Shown here piece after piece: positions 56,472 to 64,000 of a DNA stretch of 64,000 bases. Position numbers and translations under genes: made by a program. How positions within the stretch are numbered: the first letter of the stretch is position 1; each line of letters begins with the position of its first letter. The notes beneath the pieces were generated by a model. The model was given only the letters and a program-made list of their open reading frames with translations, had not been told where the DNA came from and ran no database searches. Origin of the DNA: Poa pratensis (lineage: Eukaryota; Streptophyta; Magnoliopsida; Poales; Poaceae); contig CAMZMU010000048.1 of assembly GCA_947311845.1 (NCBI GenBank), forward strand, positions 24,012,431-24,076,430, written 5' to 3'.

Positions 56472-56689
56472 TCGCAGGATGGTGGAGGAAATAATGGAGG
56501 AGATTATGGTGGCCGAACCAATGGAGGTGGACGAGAATTTTTTCCTTTGCACCCAGTGCCGGAGTGGGCGGAGCAAATCATGAAGTTCATAACGGAGGGA
56601 AGCTTGCCAAGTGACACAACCGAGGCTAGGAGAATCCAAAGGAGGGCAAGGCGTACACCATCATCAACAAGGAGCTCTATAAAAGAAGC

Positions 56690-57802
56690 GTAACCGAGGT
56701 GTTGCAACGGTGTGTCGAGCCAGCTGAAGGCAAGGAGATGCTTTTGGAGATCCACCAAGGAGAGTGTGGTCATCATTGCAGCACAAGAGCTCTGGTGGCC
56801 AAGGTGTTCAGGCATGGGTTCTATTGGCCCACTGCTCTTGCTGATGCAGAGGCCATAGTCCGGAGATGTGAAGGATGCCAAAGGTTTGCCAAGCAAACGC
56901 ATATGCCAGCCTCGGCGCTCAAAACAATTCCTATCACTTGGCCGTTTGCGGTATGGTGTTTGGATATGGTGGGAGAGTTCAAACCAGCCCGAGGTAACAT
57001 GACGCACATACTGGTGATGGTGGACAAGTTCACCAAGTGGATCGAGGTGAAACCAATCCGGAAGTTGGATGGTCATTCAGCAGTGACTTTTTTGAAGGAG
57101 ATCATTCTGCGATATGGGTACCCCCATAGCATTATCTCGGACAACGGCACGAACTTTGCTGTTGGAGAATTTGCTCGGTTTTGCATGAACAAGGGAATCC
57201 GGCTGGACATAGCCTCGGTGGCACACCCGGAGTCTAATGGACAAGTGGAAAGATCAAATGCTCTAGTGTTGGCCGGCATCAAGGCTCGGCTCATTGAACC
57301 ACTGCTGAAAACGCCGGGGTGTTGGATAGATGAGATACCAGCAGTACTGTGGGGTCTAAGGACCACGCCAAATCGATCAACTGGCTATACGCCATTTTTT
57401 ATGGTCTATGGGGCAGAAGCTATGCTACCCACTGACATCGAATATGATGCGCCCAGAGTGGCAATGTACACTGAAGCCGAGGCAAAAGAGGCTCGGGAGG
57501 ATGCAGTAGATCTGCTTGAGGAAGCTAGAGAATTGGCCTCATCTCGGTCAGCAATATACCAACAAGGTCTCCGACGTTATCATAGCCGGAGTATCAACCC
57601 TCGTGTGTTTCACGAGGGAGATTTGGTGCTGAGGCTGGTGCAGCGCAAGAAAGGTCGGCACAAGTTGTCACCTCCATGGGAGGGACCGTTCATTGTGAGC
57701 CGAGCTCTGCTCAATGATTCGTACTATCTAATAGATGCGCAGGAACCAAGGAAGATGGGCTGGACAACCCCGGATCAGAGGTCAGGCGACCATGGAATAT
57801 AG
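56690..57802 (+). pseudogene. Integrase of the Tat element
   Basis: The N-terminal zinc-binding region is visible (HQGECGHHCSTRAL, then CEGCQRF). The catalytic core has Asp in WCLDMVGEF (about 56958), Asp in IISDNGTNF (about 57138) and Glu in ESNGQVERSN (about 57244), i.e. D,D,E. The C-terminal part (EGDLVLRLVQRKKGRHKLSP, WEGPFIVSRAL) is typical of gypsy integrase. This is the longest uninterrupted stretch of the polyprotein. Its last residues are in a shifted frame, and the connection to the upstream RNase H passes through two further -1 shifts (about 56500 and 56690). Confidence 0.9.
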
Positions 57803-58589
57803 CTCTACTCCGACCTTTCTACTCATGAAGGGCGCAATGTATGTACCTCGGTTAATCCTTAATGAAATGTCGGCACTCCGAGGTTGAAGCTCGGGGACTG
57901 CCTCGCTCTTGTGCTTGTGTTTTATTTCTGTTTGTCAATTTCGTTCATATGCCGAACTATTTTGAACCTCGTCTCAAACTTCAAGTAATGTATGCTGTGT
58001 AACTAATCTTGTGACTCGACTGACGAACGCCGAAATGGTAGTCAAGAGCAAAGATGAAAAAACGTGGGAAACATGAAAATGGACTCGGGGACTCGGTCCA
58101 AAAATATAGTTCGGCATGTGTCGTTTACTAACCCCTGTCTTTACCTTTCGTTTATGTCGGATGATTTTGAAACACACCTCGACATTTGCTAAGTACTGTA
58201 TGCTATAAACAACAATCTTGTGACTCGACTGTCGAACGCCAAAATGGTAGACAAGAGCAAAGAATGCCAAGTATAGTAAACACGAAAGTGAACTCGGGGA
58301 CTCGTTCCAAAAGGGTTCGGCATAAATTCTTAGAAAAGCATGGTTCGGATAGCAAGATAATAGTACTGGTAGCAAGGCAAACTACTTAAGGTATATTACA
58401 TCTGCACCCGGCATACCGGGGATTTAATGTTTTTTGAGACAAGTTCAGGCCTCGGAACCAGAGACCTCGGTCGCCGAGTTGTGGTAGCGGGACCTCGGAA
58501 GCAGGAGCCTCGGGCGCAGGAACAACCTCGGGCGCAGGAACACCTCGGTCGCGGAAGCAACCTCGGTTGTTGGAGTGGATGCCGGGGTG

Positions 58590-61500
58590 TCCGTCACGTC
58601 GGGGGAGATCACCTCGGTGGCTACGGCTTTGCCGGACTTGCCCTTGGAGTTCGGAGGTTCGTCGAAGCTGAAGTCATCATCAGAGCCTTCAGCCACCTCG
58701 GTTGTTTTGCCGGCCTTGCCCTTGGAGCTCTCAGGCTCGTCAAAGTCAATTTCCTCGCCGTCAGAACTTCTTCACCGGACTCTGCTTCCTCGTCCGAGCT
58801 CTCTTCATCCTCAGAATAGAGGCGCCCGTCATCAAAGGTCCGGGTGTTTGCATAACTAGCAAAGAGGTCGGCTGCTGCTTGGCGTTTCGCAATGCCATCA
58901 GGGGTGGAGTTCCAAGGAGAGCCCCTGCGCAGGGAGGTAACCGTGTGGATCTCAACATCTTCATACCAGACAGCACGAACACCAGGGCCTTGTCCGCTCC
59001 AGCCCGAGCTGATGAGCATCTCCACTCCCGAAGTCTAGCCTCGGCTCCTTTCAGCTTCGTGGCGAGCTCGTCGATGCAAGTGGGAGTCTTGACCTTGGGC
59101 CAGAGGGCACGGTGGACCTCGATGGCAGCATCAACCAGCTTGGTTCCAATGGCCCTGAGCGGCCTGATCCGAGCATTAAGGGCAACAAGGTGGTCCTGGA
59201 TATCCCAGCTTTCGCTGAGGGTTTCTGTCTCAGCCCTCTTTGCCCGAGCTGCTTGAACTTCGCGGATAGCCTTGTCCTTGGAGTGCTCAAAGTTCTCTGA
59301 AGAAGACAAAAAGGCTGTCGCTGAAATAAGGCATACGGTGGCACGGGGTGTAGGTCGGCAGAAAATAAGGAAAAGGGGAAAAGAAACTTACTGTCCATTT
59401 GGTGATTAATCCGAGCGAGCTCGGACAACCAGCTTTTCGATATAGCTCGGAGGGCGATAAGTTCGGCTTCGGCCGAGGTGGCGCGGCTCTCCAGGGTCTT
59501 GGCAAGCTCTTGCTGCTGTTCGGCGGCCTGGTCTTTGACCTTCATAGCGTCCTCCACAGCAGTTTTGGCTTCATTAGCCCGGTTCAGCTCTTGTTGCAGC
59601 CGAGCTATTTCATCTTCGGCTGTCTTCAACTTGGAGGCGTAATCTTTGTCGCTCTGCTCCTTTGCGGATAGAAGAGTCCGGTGAGACTTCTTCAGTCTGT
59701 TGTGATCCAGCAGGAGGTTCTTGAAGATCTTTGTCCGAGCATTGTTGCACTCCTGAAAAAATAGAGAGATCAGTTCGAAGAAATCCGAGGTCTTTTTAGC
59801 ACCCGAGGCCCAATTGAGTCCCGGGGACTTGGCATTGGCCTCGGGGACTCAGCATGGGAGAAATGACAAGTTTTTGAGATTCAAGCCGAGCAATTTTAAC
59901 TCGGTGGAGTGTCAATTGCTCAACCCGAATCTCGGGGACTGGGAATAGTGTATGTTTGTCATTTGGTTTCAAAGGAAGAAAGAGAGTTGCGTAAAGAAAC
60001 TTACCGAGGCCTTCTTGCTGCAATCAAGGACCGCAGTCTGCATGTTGTAGATGGACTGGAGCACGGCGCTAGGTCCAACTGGATGCTCAGAGCTCGGGTT
60101 AGAGGAGACCTCGGCAGCGTCAGCCGAGTTCCAGTCCATGTCATAGTGCTTCTCCGAGCCTAAGCTGTTCCCGCTCTTGGTCCGGAGTTGCCCGACCTCC
60201 CAGCTGCTGATGTTCGGCTGGATGGTAGCAGCAAAAGAGCTCGGGAGGTGGCGACCTGAGAGCTCGAGGGCGCGGTCTTGATCAAGGTGGACTCGGCGCG
60301 GGAACATGCGGCACCAGTTGGGTGCTCGCAGCCTTGGGGCCCGGTGGCGGTGGCGGCATTGGAGTTTGCTGTGGCTGTTTGGGGGGCTCAACAACTGGAG
60401 CTGAATCTTTCTTCTGCTTCTTCTGCTTCTTCTGCTGCTGTTGCTGCTGGTTGCGCGCAGCTTGAGACTTGGGGGAGAGCCGAGGCTCCTGCACGGTCTT
60501 AGCCGGAGTCTTGGCGCGATCTGTCTCCGCATCCTTCTGAGGAGGCGGAGGAGTCTGATCTCGGCGGGGAGCAGAGTGCCCCAGGCCGGAGTCAGAGCTC
60601 GGCGGTGGAAGTTCGGCGGAGGAGACACGCACCGGGGAGGAGATGGTCTTCTCCGGGCTGCTGAGGTCAATGGACCGTTCTGGAGGAGAGGCTCTGGCGG
60701 GGCTGCCGAGGTTAACCTCGACCTCGGTTGTCTGAGCTTCAACCACTGGAGGCAGTGGTGAATGTATCGAGCTGTGGCTCTGTTTGATCTGCCGAGCCGG
60801 GCTAGACGAAAAAGAAAAGATTAAGTTAGAGTATAAAAAACTTAACCTCGGAACAGCGTGAAAGGTAAAAAGGAGCAAGGTGACTTACGCATCTTCCTCC
60901 ACGGGGCCTCGCTTCTTGTGCCTCGCCGAGGTCTTCTTGGCACGCTTGGCTTTGGGCGCCGCAGTCTCCGAGGTCTTGGAAGCCTCGGCATCCGAGGTAC
61001 CAGGTCCTGAGCGCTTCCGGGAAGCTGCAGACGCTGGATGAAAGTTCTTATATGTTGGAGGAGCATATGAAATGGGAATAACGTTGACAGGTTCCAGAAT
61101 TTGGCAATCGTCATCGTCATCATCGGGCCAATCCTGGATGGACGATCGAACTGGTGGGCGGTGCGAGGTGAAACCACGAGTCTTACCCGAGGTGGCCTTG
61201 GGAATGGGGAGGTGATCCTCATTGTCCGGATCTTCAACCTCGGCGGCGGCCGGGACAGGCAGGTCGGGAGTCCACTCCTTAGAAGAAAGGGGGCCATCCT
61301 CGATTTCCTGTCGAGTGAACTTCTGCAGAGGTGGCAAGGTAAAACCGAGTTAGCACAAGAATCAATACAAGGTCGGGGTGAAAATGAAACCGAGGAATAT
61401 TTTACGTCGGGTAAAGTACACTTACTTGAGCTGGAAGGTGATCTCGGTCATAGGGCTTGACACCCCATTTCCACTTATCGGGCATGGTGGTCTTGGCGAT

Positions 61501-62930
61501 GGCCGGATGCGCCTCTTCACCTCGGAGTCATCAAGTTCAAAGGTGCTGTGCGAGTGGGGTCGTAGCGGCCACTCATATGGCAGATCTTATGGGCCCGCTC
61601 TTGTAAAGGGCTAACTCGGCGGGTGATCATGGTGCGCAAGATGTCATCTGCCCCCAGCTTTTCTCCTGGAGGACATCATGGTTTGGTGGATCAGAAGAAC
61701 CTCGGGAGCGTCGGGTGCAGGCTCATAATCCCAGTTGAGTTGGGCAGCGGGGGTTCCAATGGTGAACTCCGGCAAATTGATGAGATCTTCGTGCCCGGGT
61801 TCTTCACATAGAAGAAGGAGCGTTGCCATTTGCGGCAGGAGTCCAGGCCCTGATCCGAGGAAACTCAGAAGGCGCCGAGGTGAAATCGAGGCCGCCCCGC
61901 AAGCGGTCATCTCCTTGTCCACGACCTTCTTGTTCGGGACACTTTGCTTCTTCAGCTGGAAGTACTTGGCCCAGGACTCGATGCTTGGCCATAATCCGAG
62001 GTAACCCTCGGAAAAGGTCGCGTAGGCCGAAAGTTGGAGGATGGCGTTGGCGGGCAGGTGGTGTGGTTGTAGCCCAAATTTGTCCAAGAAATCCCGGAAG
62101 AATTTCCCGGCCGGGAGCCCGAAGCCACGTTCGAAGTGATCCAGGAAGACGACCCGCTCCCCGGATTCCACCTCGGGTTCGATATCTCCTTTCTTCGGAA
62201 CCGGCAGATGAGTTTAGCCGGGATCCGCCGTGAATCTCGGAGCCATTTGATGTCGACCTCCGTGACATCGGATCCCTCCCAGCTACCTCGTTCTCCAGGT
62301 GCTCCTTCCTCGGCGGGATCCGAGGCAGAAGACATGTTGACGCTTTCCTGCAGAAGAGGGAGGTTCAACCGGGGTAAGTACCTCGGACAGTTCAGGATAG
62401 CCGGGGTAAATACCTCGGATCATTCAGACAGCCGAGCTAAAGGATTTAGGCGGGAAACATGTTTCTACCATGCGAGATACTAGCAAAGATCTACCGGTGA
62501 GCTAAAAAGGGAAATAAATCGAGTTCATCCAGGGGCAAACCTAAAAGGACAGTGCTACGGGTGCGTCTGATACAAGTCTAGATGAGATCTAAAATGGCTA
62601 AAGAGTGCAAAGGTAGAGCATCGGGTTCCTCAAGTTCATCAGATTCATCAAGATCCTCGAGTTCATCGAAGGATGAACATGTTCATGACAATGGCAGTGA
62701 GGGGAAGCGAAGAACTCACCGGTGAGGTACTCGAAGATCGAGGGTGGCGCGAAGGATCGACGGCGGAGTGGCGGCGCAAGGCGCGGTGCGCGTTTCCGGC
62801 GAGAATCTGCGAGACGGCGAGGTCGCAGCGGCGAGTGCTCGACGGCGGCGATGGAGGCAGAGGGCACGGGCAGCGGGGGCGAGTGGGGAAGAAGAAGATG
62901 AAGTTACCCCTGGGCCCCTATTTATAAGCC
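58590..62930 (-). CDS. Antisense intron-containing gene of the Tat element (putative gypsy-type transposon domain protein)
   Basis: A TATA box (TTATAAATA, minus strand, 62919-62928) is followed by a 5'-UTR exon, a GTGAGT intron (62719-62348) and ATG at 62335. Four more GT-AG introns with GTAAGT donors are at 61425-61323, 60888-60802, 60004-59753 and 59391-59297. All four coding introns join in phase. Domains in order: an N-terminal block with HFERGFGLPAGKFFRDFL and LQPHHLPANAILQLSAY, matching the plant 'putative gypsy type transposon' domain (Transposase_28); a basic nuclear-signal-like stretch (KAKRAKKTSARHKKRG); Pro/Ser-rich linkers with a Gln/Lys run; a long coiled coil (EIARLQQELNRANEAKTAVE) spanning introns 4 and 5; and an acidic tail. 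Frame breaks at about 62200, 61860, 60295 and 59000 disable it here. The role is unknown. Confidence 0.75.
62915..62930 (-). promoter_or_regulatory. TATA box of the antisense gene
   Basis: GGCTTATAAATAGGGG on the minus strand is a strong plant TATA consensus. It lies about 530 bp inside the 3' LTR and about 200 bp upstream of the 5'-UTR splice donor at 62720. It points away from the 3' LTR, towards the antisense gene. 62931-63447 is GC-rich and without a gene. Confidence 0.6.
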
Positions 62931-63447
62931 GCGTGCGGTAACGGCGTGCGGTAACTGCGCACTACCGCGCGGTTACCGGGAAGGCGCGGGATCGTGTGCG
63001 GGTGAGCGCACGGTTGCGCGGTTGGTGGCCGCACGATCGGCCACATCGTGGGCCGCAGAGTGGCAACCGCCAGCCTCGGATTTCCTGTGCTGGTCAGCGC
63101 GAGAATCGAGGAGTCGTGGGCGGTCAAGTTGGTCTCGCACTTGAGTGCGCAGGTGCGCTGTTTGGTGGGTCCGGCTGACGAGGGCGGCGTGTGGTCAGGA
63201 CCTGTCTTTCAGAGGTCCGGGTTTCGAGGTCCGGGCAGAGATTCTTCGCCACGTGCCTCGGAAGATCTTGGGCAAGATTGTGCTGAGTCAAACAGCTCGG
63301 AAAGTTCAGATTGCAGATCAACCTCGGATTAAATTATGGTCTGTGGGAAGTACCTCGGCGGAGCTATTGGAGGTCGGTTTTAGAGGTGGTGCCTTGCTTA
63401 TTTTGAACCTGCTACGGCCCTCCATCCGAGGTCGTAGGACCGCACCA

Positions 63448-63461
63448 GCTTCGGGGACTAA
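63448..63461 (+). promoter_or_regulatory. Polypurine tract region of the Tat element
   Basis: GCTTCGGGGACTAA directly precedes the 3' LTR start. Its core TCGGGGACT recurs many times downstream of pol. Confidence 0.7.
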
Positions 63462-64000
63462 TGTCGGGGGGCTACCCCGGGTAGGGTCAAGGCTTGGCAT
63501 AAAGATGAGTTTAAAGATATGCCGAGGTACGGAAAGGGCCGACCTGCTTGGGCCTGGGAGAATCCGAGCTTCATCTTGACCTGGAGATATAAGGCCGACC
63601 TATCTTGGCCCAGAGGGGTCCGAGGTATCCCGTTGGCCTGGGCCGAGGTTCACTGTCCGAGCTATGTTCAGCCGACCTAACTACCTCGGTGCTATGGTTT
63701 GTATGGTGAGTGCAGGAGAAGCTGTTTGAAGGAAGTAATATCCGAGGTGGTCGGATCTTAACGAGACCCGAGGTAAGGAGCGGGAGCAAGACCCGGCTAA
63801 CCAAGGCAGGAGGCCGTAGGTCGGGCAGGAGTCAATGCTCCTGTCACTTCCAGCCTGGTACAAGAGCGCCTGACGCGGGAGCGTCTGTCACGGAGCCTGG
63901 CAGAGGCGTGCCCCGGGTTCGGCGGGCTGCACGTCTCTGACCGCTGACCACGCGAGATCTGGGAAAAGGCTACGAGGTAGCTCTGCCAGGCCACGTCCTG
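63462..64000 (+). repeat. 3' LTR of the Tat element (cut by window end)
   Basis: The 539 visible bases match 49862-50400 closely. Differences include GGGGGG versus GGGGG at the start, GTCAAGG versus GTCAAGT, and several 1-3 bp indels. About 600 bp are expected beyond the window. Confidence 0.92.

Larger units (their letters stand above)
49862..64000 (+). mobile_element. Ty3/gypsy Tat-lineage retrotransposon with antisense gene; 3' end beyond window
   Basis: The 5' LTR is 49862-51007 and the 3' LTR starts at 63462 and runs off the window. If the LTRs are equal, the element is about 14.7 kb. Plus-strand order: gag, protease, reverse transcriptase, RNase H, a second (archaeal-type) RNase H, integrase; then a 5.6-kb region with an antisense gene, then a polypurine tract. 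The dual RNase H and the antisense downstream gene are characters of the Tat clade (Grande/RIRE2-like). No chromodomain is present. The coding region has many single-base frame breaks. The visible 539 bp of the LTR pair differ by about five substitutions and a similar number of small indels, so insertion is recent. 49564-49861, left of the element, holds nothing recognisable. Confidence 0.9.

Overview
The window is nuclear DNA of a grass, most likely a Pooideae species (Triticeae or a close relative). Supporting this are GT-AG introns, a DUF3615 gene family and a GRF zinc-finger gene of the kind expanded in these grasses, Stowaway MITEs, 5'-truncated LINEs, and large nested LTR retrotransposons, one with termini beginning TGATACGTCTCC as in the Sabrina/WHAM-type families. 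There is no prokaryotic gene organisation. I see no rRNA, tRNA or CRISPR.

Layout. 1-2425: retroposon debris and an imperfect duplication whose left copy carries a LINE. 2426-7452: Helitron-like element H1 (minus orientation) holding a complete spliceable coiled-coil gene (5167-6920, minus). 7732-8994: plus-strand, three-exon, plastid-type gene resembling CCG-binding protein 1, with a 2-bp frameshift. 9340-12698: DUF3615 paralogue A (minus, broken). 12957-13411: a LINE with an 11-bp target duplication. 13.5-18.4 kb: AT-rich DNA with small exon remnants, a GTTGCAAC minisatellite and possible terminal inverted repeats. 18710-24.4 kb: DUF3615 paralogue B, split by Helitron-like H2 (20776-23391). 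24.65-25.73 kb: antisense LINE-like tail. 25738-38951: a MITE containing a Reina-like chromovirus (25903-38765), which in turn contains a non-autonomous LTR element (28803-35643). 39.06-41.8 kb: DUF3615 paralogue C. 42142-42834: GRF zinc-finger/membrane gene with an early stop. 45378-49563: Helitron-like H3 with an SmD3 exon and other captured exons. 49862 to the window end: a Tat-lineage Ty3/gypsy element of about 14.7 kb with a second (archaeal-type) RNase H and an intron-containing antisense gene.

How it fits together. The only clearly host genes are the CCG-binding-protein-like gene, the DUF3615 array and the GRF gene. All of these carry at least one disabling change in this sequence. The rest is transposon-derived. 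The most informative structures are the Helitron-like insertion whose empty site can be read from paralogous exons, the gene pieces carried by the three Helitron-like elements, and the antisense gene of the Tat element with its own TATA box, 5'-UTR intron and four coding introns. Frameshifts inside the young retrotransposons are almost all deletions, so some may be base-calling errors rather than biology.
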